Shown: positions 34,079-42,496 of the stretch, one piece after another
Position numbering within the stretch: the stretch's first letter is position 1
Layout of the letters: every line of letters starts with the position of its first letter
DNA from: Streptomyces davaonensis JCM 4913
GTDB lineage: Bacteria > Actinomycetota > Actinomycetes > Streptomycetales > Streptomycetaceae
Length of the DNA: 64,000 nucleotides
Reading direction: 5' to 3'
Assembly: GCF_000349325.1 (NCBI RefSeq)
Contig: NC_020504.1
Span: 4,994,053-5,058,052, forward strand
The notes under the pieces: generated by a model
What the model saw: the letters and a program-made list of their open reading frames with translations, nothing else
What the model was told of the DNA's origin: nothing
Database searches by the model: none
Position numbers and translations under genes: made by a program

Positions 34079-34663
34079 ATGCCTCGCACGCCCGCCGTCC
34101 GCGACAGCCGTCGTCATCAGTGGGAGAAGAACCGGGTGCACCACCCCCGGTCCGAGCGGGTCGGCACAGGAGTCACCGAGCACGACACCGGTCTGGACTG
34201 CTCCGATCTGGTCTTCCACGCCGCCTACCACCACACGGACGCGACCGAGGAACTCGCCGACGCGTTCGATGTCCCGGTGGGCACCCCGCTCCTCAAGCGC
34301 ACCTACCGCACCCGCCACGCCTCCGAGAGCGCCCCGTTCTCCCTGGTCACCTCCTATCTCCTCCGCGACCTGATCGCCGCCAACCCCGCGCTGCTGGACC
34401 CGGCCAACGAGCCCTGGCCCGGCGGCACTCAGCATCAGCTGCACACGGTCGGCATCGAAGTGGATCGCGTCGAGGAACGGGTGACCGCCCGTCAGCCCAC
34501 GCCCGTTGAGACAACCGCACTGGAACTTCCGTGCGGCACTCCGGTCCTGGTGCTGCGCAAGACGTCGTACGACGTCCGGGGCCGCGTCGTGGAGGTCGGA
34601 CGCATCACGCTGCCGGGCGACCGCACGGAGCTGCTGTTCACCACGTGTCTGGAAAGGTGGTGA
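34079..34663 (+). CDS. UTRA-domain protein without the GntR DNA-binding domain
   Basis: A 194-residue protein whose body is a UTRA ligand-binding domain of the GntR/HutC family: FDVPVGTPLLKRTYR, APFSLVTSYLLRDLI, VERVTARQPTPVETTAL-like text and LPCGTPVLVLRKTSYD. In normal members a winged-helix domain of about 70 residues precedes this; here the N-terminus (MPRTPAVRDSRRHQWEKNRV) is too short for it. So it may be a ligand sensor or a regulator that lost DNA binding. Its stop overlaps the glycosyltransferase start (GTGA). Confidence 0.8.
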   Translation: MPRTPAVRDSRRHQWEKNRVHHPRSERVGTGVTEHDTGLDCSDLVFHAAYHHTDATEELADAFDVPVGTPLLKRTYRTRHASESAPFSLVTSYLLRDLIAANPALLDPANEPWPGGTQHQLHTVGIEVDRVEERVTARQPTPVETTALELPCGTPVLVLRKTSYDVRGRVVEVGRITLPGDRTELLFTTCLERW

Positions 34664-35421
34664 ACGCCGCCGTGCGCCGGCGCCTCAGCATCGTCACCGC
34701 GGTTCACGGCCCCTCCGCCCGCTTCCTGCCCGAGGCGTACACCTCCCTGTGCGCGCAGGAGCTGCCGGCGGGCTGGGAGTGGCACTGGGTCGTGCAGGAG
34801 GACGGGACGGGCGACGCCGTCGCGCCGTACGTTCCCGACGACGACCGCGTCACCTTCCGGCAGGGGCGGCCCGGCGGTCCCGGGGTCGCCCGCACCATCG
34901 CGCTCGCGCACGCGGACGGCCCGTACGTGAAGGTGCTGGACGCCGACGACCGGCTCACCCCGGGGGCGCTCGCCCGGGATCTGGCCGTCCTGGAGAGCGG
35001 GCACGGCATCGGGTGGACTACCTCACGGGCGCTTGACCTGCTGCCCGACGGCTCCACGACCGGTTTCCCCGACCCCGACGAGGGTCCCGTCGAGCGGGGC
35101 GCGGTGCTCGCCTTCTGGCGGGCCAACGACTTCCGCGCCCAGGTCCACCCGGCCACGCTGTGCGTGCGCCGGGACCTGCTGCTCGCCCTCGGCGGCTGGA
35201 TGGCGCTGCCCGCCTCCGAGGACACCGGTCTGCTGCTCGCGCTGAACGCGGTGAGCCGCGGCTGGTTCAGCGCCGAGGCCGGTCTGCTCTACCGCAAGTG
35301 GACGGGGCAGGCCACCGGCCAGGCCGCGCACGTCGATCCGGCGGAGCGGGCGGCGCGGACGGCGGTGGCGGAGGCGCGGGCACGGATGCTCGCGGCCACG
35401 GACTGGACCTACGCGGGCTGA
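34660..35421 (+). CDS. Glycosyltransferase family 2 protein
   Basis: A 253-residue GT-A fold protein: N-terminal RLSIVTAVHGPSARFLPEAY, WVVQEDGTGD, ARTIALAHADGPYVKVLDADDRL with the DxD-like DADD metal-binding motif, and GGWMALPASEDTGLLL. No membrane helix is seen, so it acts in the cytoplasm. Starts GTG 34660 overlapping the UTRA gene stop, so the two are co-translated. The acceptor is not known. The last codons are part of a three-copy 15-base repeat. Confidence 0.85.
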   Translation: MNAAVRRRLSIVTAVHGPSARFLPEAYTSLCAQELPAGWEWHWVVQEDGTGDAVAPYVPDDDRVTFRQGRPGGPGVARTIALAHADGPYVKVLDADDRLTPGALARDLAVLESGHGIGWTTSRALDLLPDGSTTGFPDPDEGPVERGAVLAFWRANDFRAQVHPATLCVRRDLLLALGGWMALPASEDTGLLLALNAVSRGWFSAEAGLLYRKWTGQATGQAAHVDPAERAARTAVAEARARMLAATDWTYAG

Positions 35422-35465
35422 CCGCCGCGAACCGGACCTACGCGGGCTGACCTACGCGGGCTGAC
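35405..35465. repeat. Three-copy 15-base direct repeat
   Basis: CCTACGCGGGCTGAC occurs three times (starting at 35408, 35437 and 35451), covering the 3' ends of the convergent glycosyltransferase and ferredoxin genes. A slippage duplication is likely. Confidence 0.8.
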
Positions 35466-35652
35466 TGCCGAGGACGATCGCCTGCGACGGGCACAGTTCC
35501 GCCGCCTCCCGCACCTCCGGCTCGCTCCCGCTGTCCTCGCGCCCGGCGATGACGGATCCGAACCCGTCCGCCACGGTGAAGACGGACGGCACGCGGTACA
35601 TGCACTCGCCGGACCCGTAACACAGCTCGGGGTCCACGGAGACCTTCGTCAT
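35452..35652 (-). CDS. Small ferredoxin
   Basis: A 66-residue ferredoxin: DPELCYGSGECMYRVPSVF, then EAAELCPSQAIVL. Cys residues follow CxxxxxC...CP, with Gly-Ser where a 4Fe-4S protein would have a further Cys, the 3Fe-4S type that feeds electrons to cytochrome P450s. No P450 gene lies in the window. ATG 35652 has GGGAG upstream; GTG 35658 is an alternative. It is transcribed after the amidohydrolase gene, 49 bases away, and is probably one operon with it. Confidence 0.9.
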   Translation of the reverse strand: MTKVSVDPELCYGSGECMYRVPSVFTVADGFGSVIAGREDSGSEPEVREAAELCPSQAIVLGSQPA

Positions 35653-35701
35653 CTGCACTCCCGTCTCTCCCCAGGTGACTGCCCCGCCCCGAGGCCGTCA
35701 A

Positions 35702-36940
35702 TCAGCGGTCGAAGGGCAGATCGAGCATCCGGATGGCGTTGCCGCGCAGCAGCTTGTACGTCACCTCGTCGGACAGCCCCGCCACATGCTCGGCCGCGAC
35801 CCGCTTGGTGTGCGGCCAGGTCGAGTCGACGTGCGGATAGTCCGTCTCGAAGGTGGCGTTGTCCACCCCCACCGTGTCGATCGCCTCGATGCCGTGCCGG
35901 TCCCGGAAGAAGCAGCAGAAGATCTGCCGGTAGTAGTACGTCGACGGCGGCTCCGGGATCAGGTCCTTCACCCCGCCCCAGGCCCGGTGCTCCTCCCAGA
36001 CGTCGTCGGCACGTTCCAGGGCGTACGGGATCCAGCCCATCTGCCCTTCGCTGTACGCGAGCTTCAGCCGCGGGAACTTCACCAGGACCCCGGAGAAGAG
36101 GAAGTCCATCATCGAGGCCATGGCGTTGTTGAAGCTCAGCGAGGCCTGCACGGCGGGCGGCGCGTCCGGGGAAGCTGCCGGCATCTGCGAGGAGGACCCG
36201 ATGTGCATGTTCACGACCGTGCCGGTCTCCTCGCAGGCCGCGAAGAAGGGGTCCCAGTAGCCGGAGTGGATCGAGGGCAGGCCGAGATAGGTGGGGATCT
36301 CGCTGAAGGTCACCGCCCGCACCCCGCGCGCGGCGTTGCGATGGATCTCCGCGACGGCCAGGTCGATGTCCCACAGCGGGATCAGACAGAGCGGGATCAG
36401 CCGGCCGCCGCTGTCGCCGCACCACTCCTCGACCATCCAGTCGTTGTAGGCCCGCACACAGGCGAGCCCGACCTCCTTGTCCTTGGCCTCGGCGAAGGTC
36501 TGGCCGCAGAAGCGCGGGAAGGTGGGGAAGCAGAGCGAAGCCTCGACATGGTTCATCTCCATGTCCTCAAGGCGGGCCTTGGGGTCCCAGCAGCCCCGCC
36601 GCATCTGCTCCCGGGTGATCCCGTCGAGCGTCATCTCGTCCCGGGAGAACCCGACCGCCGCGATGATCCGCTTGTACGGGAAGAACTCGCCCTCGTACTC
36701 CCACCAGTCGGTGATCTGGCCGTCCGGGTCGGTGGTGAACCGGTACTTCCCGCCGACGTACTCCAGCTCACCGATCCCGGCGGTGAAGGGTTTGGGCCCT
36801 TTGTCCCGGTACTTGGCCGGAAGCCAGGTCTGGAAGAGATGCGCGGGCTCGATCACATGATCGTCCACGCTGATGACCCTGGGCAGTTCCCGGGACGATT
36901 CCCCGGCCAGTTCCCTGGTGCCGTGCACGACCTCGGCCAC
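35702..36940 (-). CDS. Amidohydrolase-related (COG2159) metal-dependent hydrolase
   Basis: A 412-residue protein: SVDDHVIEPAHLF (first metal site, DxH), VVNMHIGSSS (His), LKLAYSEGQMGWIPY and NATFETDYPHVDSTWP (C-terminal Asp). This matches the amidohydrolase-2 family of aromatic decarboxylases and hydrolases. GTG 36940 has GGGAGG nine bases upstream, and the TetR-like operator lies 23 bases above it. Paired with a ferredoxin, it suggests a catabolic or detoxification step, with the oxygenase elsewhere. Substrate unknown. Confidence 0.88.
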   Translation of the reverse strand: MAEVVHGTRELAGESSRELPRVISVDDHVIEPAHLFQTWLPAKYRDKGPKPFTAGIGELEYVGGKYRFTTDPDGQITDWWEYEGEFFPYKRIIAAVGFSRDEMTLDGITREQMRRGCWDPKARLEDMEMNHVEASLCFPTFPRFCGQTFAEAKDKEVGLACVRAYNDWMVEEWCGDSGGRLIPLCLIPLWDIDLAVAEIHRNAARGVRAVTFSEIPTYLGLPSIHSGYWDPFFAACEETGTVVNMHIGSSSQMPAASPDAPPAVQASLSFNNAMASMMDFLFSGVLVKFPRLKLAYSEGQMGWIPYALERADDVWEEHRAWGGVKDLIPEPPSTYYYRQIFCCFFRDRHGIEAIDTVGVDNATFETDYPHVDSTWPHTKRVAAEHVAGLSDEVTYKLLRGNAIRMLDLPFDR

Positions 36941-36962
36941 TGCGGCCACCTCCCGGCTCGCA

Positions 36963-36979
36963 TCTGACGGTTCGTCAGA
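36963..36979. promoter_or_regulatory. TetR-type operator candidate
   Basis: TCTGACG-GTT-CGTCAGA is a perfect inverted repeat with 7-bp arms and a 3-base spacer, just upstream of the amidohydrolase start. No TetR gene is adjacent. Confidence 0.6.
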
Positions 36980-37023
36980 AACGAAGGTACGGGTCGAGGC
37001 CGAAAGCGGCAAGCGGGGAAGCC

Positions 37024-37075
37024 GCGTCGTTCGGCACCGGTCCCTCCCCTCGCGGGGACCGGTGCCAAACGACGC
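37024..37075. repeat. Long inverted repeat (21-bp arms)
   Basis: Arms 37024-37044 and 37055-37075 pair with one mismatch around a 10-base loop. There is no T-run. It could be a terminator, attenuator or processed RNA hairpin. Confidence 0.75.
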
Positions 37076-37346
37076 GTCGGTGTCGGTCCCGCGCGATGAC
37101 GCGGACCGAGGTATCGGAAGGTTCGGAGGTCGGGAAGGGCTCGCGGACGGACGACGGGCGTCCTTCATCGCGGCAGGCGCCGACAACCTCTCCGGACGAC
37201 GCGCGGTCAACTGGCTACCCGGTGTGATCCTGCCAGTTGGGGCCCGTCCCGAGGAGGTTCCGGTTTTCCGTGAAGGGCTTACGCCCAGGTCAGCCGTATA
37301 AAGTGAGTTTTCCGGTCCGGACGTCCAGGTGCGGGGAAAGTAAGGG

Positions 37347-40300
37347 GTGGAGGCCTTGAGCTCCGACTCAGGGGCACGCACAGCCTTCGCGGAACGCCTT
37401 GCCCTGCTGTACCGGGAGGCCGGCAACCCACCCCTCAAGCGGGTGTCCGAAGCGGTCGTCCAGCTCCAGCGGGTGGACGAGCGGGGGCGTCCGGTACGGG
37501 TGTCCGCGCAGCGCATCAGCGACTGGCGGCGGGCGAAGAACGTGCCCGCCCACTTCGCCGCCCTGGCCGCCGTCCTGCATGTCCTCGTCCCGCACGCCCG
37601 GCGCGCGAGGCCCTCGCCGGTGTCCCCGGGCCTGTACGACATGGTGCAGTGGCAGCTCCTGTGGGAACGGGCGGTGGCGGACCCGGTCGGGGTACCCGAG
37701 GAGCCCCCGGCCGAGGCACCGGCCGTCCCGATCGTCTGCCCGTACCGGGGCCTCGCCTCCTACCGCCAGGAGGACGCCCGCTGGTTCTTCGGCCGGGAGC
37801 GCAGCACCGCCTCCCTGATCGCCGGGCTACGGGCCGCGGAACGCTCCGGCGGACTGCTGATGCTGGTCGGCGCTTCGGGCGCCGGGAAGTCCTCCCTGCT
37901 CAACGCCGGTCTGGTGCCCGCCGTACGGGACGGCGCCCTGGACACCGAGCGGGAGGTGCTCCAGCTGGTCCCCGGTGCCGATCCGGTCGCCGAGCTGACC
38001 CGGCGGATCCCCGGACTCGCCGAGGCGGCCGGGGAGCGGGCGGGCACCGAGCGCTTCACCCGGGCCGTGCGCGCGGCCGTCACGGCGTGGGCCGGGCAGA
38101 CCTCGCCCGCGGGTGGCCGCCCGGTCGTCATCGTCGACCAGTTCGAGGAGACCTTCACCCTCTGCGCCGAGGAGCGCGACCGGCACACCTTCATCCAGCT
38201 CCTGCACGCCGCGTCCGCCCCCGAGGAGGACGGCGGCCCGGCCCCCGCCCTGGTCGTCCTCGGCATAAGGGCCGACTTCTACGAACAGTGCCTCGGCTAC
38301 CCCGAGCTCGCCGACGCCCTCCAGCACCGGCACATGGTCCTCGGCCCGCTGTCCGGCGCCGAGCTGCGCGAGGCGGTGAACGGTCCGGCCAAGGCCGTTG
38401 GCCTGGAACTGGAGCCCGGCCTCGCCGAGCTGATCGTCCGCGAGGTCAGCGCCGACGGCCCGCGCGGCGCGCATGACGCCGGGGTGCTGCCCCTGCTCTC
38501 CCACGCCCTGCTCGCCACCTGGCAGCGCCGCAAGTCCGGCCGGCTGACCCTGGCCGGCTATCGGGCCGCCGGCGGGATCCAGGGCGCGGTCGCGGCGACC
38601 GCCGAGCAGGCCTGGTCCGGTCTTGACCCGGCGGCCCGGACGGCAGCCCGGCTGCTGCTGCTGAGGCTGGTGCGCCTCGGCGAGGACACCCAGGCCACCC
38701 GCAGACGCGGCACCCGGCGCCAGCTCGCGGCGGAGTCGACGGACCCCGGCAAGACGGAGGAGTCCCTCGAAGCGCTGGTCCAGGCCCGTCTGGTCACCCT
38801 CGACGCGGAGACCGTGGAGATCACCCACGAGGCGCTGCTGCACGCCTGGCCCCGGCTGCGCGAGTGGATCGACGAGGACCGCGGCGGCAACCTGCTGCGC
38901 CAGCGCCTGGAGGAGGACGGCCGCGCCTGGGAGGACTCCCACCGCGACTCCGCGCTGCTCTACCGGGGCTCCCGGCTCGACCAGGCGCACACCTGGGCGA
39001 AGTCCGCCGGCGACACCTTCCTGACTCGCAGCGCGGTGGAGTTCCTGTCCGCCTCCGTACGGCTGCGCCGGCGCTCCCTGCTGATCAGCCGGGGCGCGGT
39101 GTCGGCGCTGGTGGTGCTGGCGCTGGTGGCCGTGGGTTCGGCGGTGGTGGCCTGGCAGCAGCGCAACGACGCCGTGTTCGAACAGGTGGTCGCCGAGGCG
39201 GACCGGGTCCAGTACACCGACCCGTCGCTGTCGGCGCAGCTCGACCTGGTGGCGCACCGGCTGCGCCCGGACGACGAGGGCACCGCCAACCGGCTGGTCT
39301 CCATCGTGAACGCCCCGCTGGCCACACCGCTCCTCGGCCACACCGGCGCCGTCTACCTGACCTCCTTCAGCCCCGACGGCAAGCTCCTGGCCACCGCCAG
39401 CTACGACCGCACGGTCCGCCTGTGGGACGTCAGCGATCCCGGCCGCCCCACACCCCTGGGCAAGCCGCTGTACGGCCATACGAGCTGGGTGAGCAGCGCG
39501 GTCTTCAGCCCCGACGGCCGCACCCTCGCCAGCGCCTCGGACGACGGCACGATCCGCCTGTGGGACATCCGCGACCCCCGGCACCCGAAGGCCCTGCGCA
39601 CGCCCCTGACCGGGCACAGGGCCACGGTCTACCTGATCGCGTTCAGCCCCGACGGCAGCACTCTGGCCTCCGCCGGCGAGGACCGCACGGTCCGCCTGTG
39701 GGACGTCGACGGCCCGGACCGCCCGAGGACGATCAGCACCCTGACCGGCGCCGGCGCCGCCGTCCGCTCGGTGGCGTTCAGCCCGGACGGCGAAACCCTG
39801 GCCGCGGGCGGCGACGACGACACGATCCGCCTGTGGAACGTCACCGACCCGAGCCGCCCGAAGCCGTACGCCAGGCGCCTGGCCGGGCACACGGACCTGG
39901 TGCACTCGGTGGCGTTCAGCCCCGACGGCCGCACCCTCGCCAGCGGCGGCGCCGACGACACCGTACGACTGTGGGACGTCTCCGACCCGGATCGCGGCAG
40001 CGCGCTGGGCTCCCCGCTGACCGGCCACACCGGCCCCATCTGGGCGGTGGCGTTCAGCCCCGACGGGGCCACGCTCGCCGCGGCCAGCGCGGACAGCACC
40101 GCGAGCCTGTGGAACGTCAGCGATCCGGCCTACCCCTCGCAGGTCGGCGAGCCGCTGGCGGGCAGCAGCGGCGAGATGTACGCGCTGGGCTTCAGTCCGG
40201 ACGGCCGGACGCTGGCCACCGGCAGCGGCGACAGCAAGGTGCGCCTGTGGTCGGTCCCCACCTCCGACATGTTCGGCCGCAGCGGCGCGTTCCGCCCCGA

Positions 40301-41303
40301 CGGACGGGTCCTCGCCACGGCGGCCCGCGACGGCAGCGTCCGGCTGTGGAACGTCCGCGACCCGCAGCACCCCCAGGCCCTGAACAAGCCGTTCATGCCC
40401 GACGACGGCGGCCAGCGCTCCCTGCTCTTCGCGCCCGACGGCCGCACCCTCGCGGTACTGACGGGCAACCGCGCGGTGTACCTGTGGAACGTCTCCGACC
40501 CCGCCCACCCGGCCCCGTACGGCCCGCCCCTGGCCCTGCGCACCCGCTTCATGGGCCCCGACGCCCTCGCGTTCAGCCCCGACGGCCGCACCCTCGCCAC
40601 CGCCTACGACGACCGCACGCTCCGGCTGTGGGACGTCACCGACCCCGCCCGCCCGGCCCCGTACGGCGCCCCGCTCACCGGCCACCGCGGCTACGTCAAC
40701 GCCCTGCGCTTCTCCGCCGACGGCCGCACCCTCGCCAGCGGCAGCGCGGACGGCACGATCCGCCTGTGGAACACCGCGGACCCCCGCCGTACGAAGTCCC
40801 TGGGCGCCGCGCTCAACGCACACGAGGGTCCCGTCAACGTGCTCGCCTACAGCCCCGACGGCCGCACCCTGGCCAGCGGCAGCGACGACGACACGGTCCG
40901 CCTGTGGGACGTCACCGACCCGGCCGGGACCCGCGCCCCGGCCGCCACCCTGACCGGTCACACCGAGGCGGTGGTCTCCCTGACGTTCAGCCGGGACGGC
41001 CGCACCCTCGCCAGCGGCGGCAACGACAACACGGTCCGCCTGTGGGACGTCACCACGCCCGCCGACGCCGCCCCCATCGGCCAGTCGATGAGCCCCAACG
41101 CCAAGACGGGCAACTTCCTGTCCTTCAGCCCCCGAAGCCATCTGCTCGGCGTCTCCAGCGGCACCGACACGGTCCGCCTGTGGGACCTCGACGTCGACCG
41201 TGCCGTCCGCCACATCTGCGCCACGACCAGGGGCGTCCTGACCCAGGAGAAGTGGGACGAGTACCTGCCCCGCCTCTCCTACGACCCCCCGTGCGAGCCC
41301 TGA
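37347..41303 (+). CDS. STAND-type NTPase with N-terminal HTH-like domain and 14 WD40 repeats
   Basis: A 1318-residue protein. Residues 1-90 look like a helical DNA-binding or adaptor domain (RISDWRRAKNVPAHFAALAAVL). From about 130 an nSTAND1 module begins (CPYRGLASYRQEDARWFFGR) with Walker A GASGAGKSS (175-183) and Walker B VVIVDQFEETF. A hydrophobic helix (ALVVLALVAVGSAVVAW) follows at about 587-605. The rest is 14 WD40 units (pattern FSPDGRTLASGSxDxTVRLWDV), enough for two seven-bladed propellers, and a closing tail EKWDEYLPRLSYDPPCE. STAND proteins switch on by ligand-induced oligomerisation; some relatives are phage sensors. No effector enzyme domain is evident. Start GTG 37347. Confidence 0.88.
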   Translation: MEALSSDSGARTAFAERLALLYREAGNPPLKRVSEAVVQLQRVDERGRPVRVSAQRISDWRRAKNVPAHFAALAAVLHVLVPHARRARPSPVSPGLYDMVQWQLLWERAVADPVGVPEEPPAEAPAVPIVCPYRGLASYRQEDARWFFGRERSTASLIAGLRAAERSGGLLMLVGASGAGKSSLLNAGLVPAVRDGALDTEREVLQLVPGADPVAELTRRIPGLAEAAGERAGTERFTRAVRAAVTAWAGQTSPAGGRPVVIVDQFEETFTLCAEERDRHTFIQLLHAASAPEEDGGPAPALVVLGIRADFYEQCLGYPELADALQHRHMVLGPLSGAELREAVNGPAKAVGLELEPGLAELIVREVSADGPRGAHDAGVLPLLSHALLATWQRRKSGRLTLAGYRAAGGIQGAVAATAEQAWSGLDPAARTAARLLLLRLVRLGEDTQATRRRGTRRQLAAESTDPGKTEESLEALVQARLVTLDAETVEITHEALLHAWPRLREWIDEDRGGNLLRQRLEEDGRAWEDSHRDSALLYRGSRLDQAHTWAKSAGDTFLTRSAVEFLSASVRLRRRSLLISRGAVSALVVLALVAVGSAVVAWQQRNDAVFEQVVAEADRVQYTDPSLSAQLDLVAHRLRPDDEGTANRLVSIVNAPLATPLLGHTGAVYLTSFSPDGKLLATASYDRTVRLWDVSDPGRPTPLGKPLYGHTSWVSSAVFSPDGRTLASASDDGTIRLWDIRDPRHPKALRTPLTGHRATVYLIAFSPDGSTLASAGEDRTVRLWDVDGPDRPRTISTLTGAGAAVRSVAFSPDGETLAAGGDDDTIRLWNVTDPSRPKPYARRLAGHTDLVHSVAFSPDGRTLASGGADDTVRLWDVSDPDRGSALGSPLTGHTGPIWAVAFSPDGATLAAASADSTASLWNVSDPAYPSQVGEPLAGSSGEMYALGFSPDGRTLATGSGDSKVRLWSVPTSDMFGRSGAFRPDGRVLATAARDGSVRLWNVRDPQHPQALNKPFMPDDGGQRSLLFAPDGRTLAVLTGNRAVYLWNVSDPAHPAPYGPPLALRTRFMGPDALAFSPDGRTLATAYDDRTLRLWDVTDPARPAPYGAPLTGHRGYVNALRFSADGRTLASGSADGTIRLWNTADPRRTKSLGAALNAHEGPVNVLAYSPDGRTLASGSDDDTVRLWDVTDPAGTRAPAATLTGHTEAVVSLTFSRDGRTLASGGNDNTVRLWDVTTPADAAPIGQSMSPNAKTGNFLSFSPRSHLLGVSSGTDTVRLWDLDVDRAVRHICATTRGVLTQEKWDEYLPRLSYDPPCEP

Positions 41304-41461
41304 CGGGAACGTGATCCCGCTCACAACCCCCACCCGGTCCCGAACGCCCGCCTCCCGCCGTTCAACCAGCCTTGTTACTGTTGGACACAGCCCGATCGCT
41401 GGTGCATCCCCCGTCGCCAGCGATCGGGCGTTTTCTTGTCTTCCATGTCATCGAGCCACAC

Positions 41462-41497
41462 AAAAGACCCCCGGCCCATGTGGACCGGGGGTCTTTT
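41462..41497. terminator. Hairpin preceding the tRNA-Ile fragment
   Basis: AAAAGACCCCCGG (41462-41474) and CCGGGGGTCTTTT (41485-41497) form a perfect 13-bp stem with T-run on either strand. It resembles the hairpin beside the intact tRNA-Ile. Confidence 0.85.
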
Positions 41498-41502
41498 CGC
41501 TG

Positions 41503-41537
41503 TGGGGCCAACAGGATTTGAACCTGTGGCCTCATCC
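41503..41537 (-). repeat. Duplicated 3' half of tRNA-Ile (attachment-site-like)
   Basis: 35 bases match the 3' half of tRNA-Ile (42497-42531) with one mismatch, same orientation, then identity stops. The D-arm, anticodon loop and 5' half are missing, so no functional tRNA. A similar hairpin adjoins both copies. Confidence 0.85.
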
Positions 41538-41629
41538 CGGGCATGAAGAGCCCCAGGCGCATGTGAACCCCCCGCCTGCGAATTCCGCGGCTAGGGGGCT
41601 CTCGCTTGTTGGTGGGTTCGGGTCGGGTG

Positions 41630-41869
41630 TCAGTTGTGTCCGCCAGGGGCGTGGCCTGCGGGGTTCTGGTTCTCGGTGTCCTGCGTCAGGCCGCCACCGG
41701 TGCAGGTGGGCTGCTGACCGCCTGGCTGCTGGCCACCGCCGTTGGTGCAGGAGACATCGACAGGTGCGATCTTGGCTTGGGCGACGCTGGCTCCGCCGAC
41801 CCCGAGTGCGAATGCTGCGGCCGTAGCGGCTATTGCCGCTCCGACCCTCTTCATTGTCATGCTGGTCAT
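41630..41869 (-). CDS. Small secreted protein
   Basis: A 79-residue protein: a signal peptide (MKRVGAAIAATAAAFALGVGGASVAQA within residues 6-32), then a short mature part of about 47 residues rich in Gly, Gln and Pro (VSCTNGGGQQPGGQQPTCTGGG) with two Cys and a His/Gly tail (GHAPGGHN). The start ATG 41869 has GGAGG ten bases upstream. It is the only gene in the segment bracketed by the tRNA-Ile copies. The family was not recognised; composition suggests a wall-associated or secreted peptide. Confidence 0.65.
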   Translation of the reverse strand: MTSMTMKRVGAAIAATAAAFALGVGGASVAQAKIAPVDVSCTNGGGQQPGGQQPTCTGGGLTQDTENQNPAGHAPGGHN

Positions 41870-42455
41870 AAGGGCTCAGCCTCCGGAGCTTCTCGCTTGC
41901 GGCAGAGCGATCCGGACTGTCGCATGCATCAAGATCAGCCTTCTCCGGTTGGCTACGCAATGTCAAGCAATTCGGGTGATTGTGACACAAATTGGCGGAC
42001 ATCACAGTAGATCCGCAGGTGAAAGGGCCCCGCCCGTACGGGAGTTCGAACCCCTTTTCAACCATACGGGCACGTAAGTAACTCCACTCGTACGTAACAA
42101 ATCGCCTAGTCGCTGCACTCGCGCGCCGACCGCCGTCGGAGCTGAGCAACGCCGGTCCTTCCTCAGCCCCGCGCACGCCACTACGGACCCGCGCTCGCGA
42201 ACGGCGCCCCCTCCATCCCGGTGTCGGCTGATCCCCCGCCGGAGGCATCGTTCTGACGCGGCTTGCCCGTCCAGGTCTCAACTCAGGGCCATAGCTCGCT
42301 GCGGCCCCATGGGCCGACCCCGGCGCCGAAGGTGCAGAGGGGGCTGGACGGAGGCTTCTACGTCTGGGAGGGAGACATTCACCTGGCAGCCGACGAACGG
42401 TGCCCCCTGCACGCCACCTGACGCGACCCGGCTGCTGGTGTCAGCCGTTGGTGTC
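41870..42455. other. Gene-free, compositionally lower-GC stretch of the tRNA-Ile segment
   Basis: No frame with ribosome site and coding character was found on either strand. It contains AT-richer sequence near 41930-42080 and looks like decayed or imported DNA. Confidence 0.55.
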
Positions 42456-42490
42456 AAAAGGCCCCCGGACCGATGGTCCGGGGGCCTTTT
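42456..42490. terminator. Terminator hairpin downstream of tRNA-Ile
   Basis: AAAAGGCCCCCGGACC (42456-42471), loop GAT, GGTCCGGGGGCCTTTT (42475-42490): perfect 16-bp stem. It ends minus-strand transcription from tRNA-Ile. Confidence 0.9.
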
Positions 42491-42496
42491 GGCTGG

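Larger units (their letters stand above)
36941..37346. other. Divergent intergenic region of amidohydrolase and STAND genes
   Basis: These 406 bases hold an operator-like palindrome (36963-36979), a long hairpin (37024-37075) and presumably the STAND gene promoter near 37280-37320. An open frame here has no coding character. Confidence 0.5.

Noticed and set aside
34663..35421. Reading the glycosyltransferase from an earlier upstream ATG
   Set aside because: The GTG overlapping the UTRA stop fits the coupling seen elsewhere and the family N-terminus begins there.
36873..37301. Open frame of 142 codons in the amidohydrolase-STAND gap
   Set aside because: No ribosome site, no motif and biased low-complexity composition; it runs over the operator and hairpin.
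39330..41200. Regular repeats of about 135-150 bases suggesting a tandem repeat or CRISPR-like array
   Set aside because: They are codon-level WD40 repeats in one reading frame; there are no identical short repeats with unique spacers.
37827..41333. Very long open frame antisense to the STAND gene
   Set aside because: High GC gives long shadow frames; the sense strand has clear domains, while the antisense is compositionally biased without motifs.
42030..42070. GGAGTTCGAACCCC resembling a tRNA T-arm, on the minus strand
   Set aside because: No acceptor stem, anticodon arm or D-arm can be folded around it.
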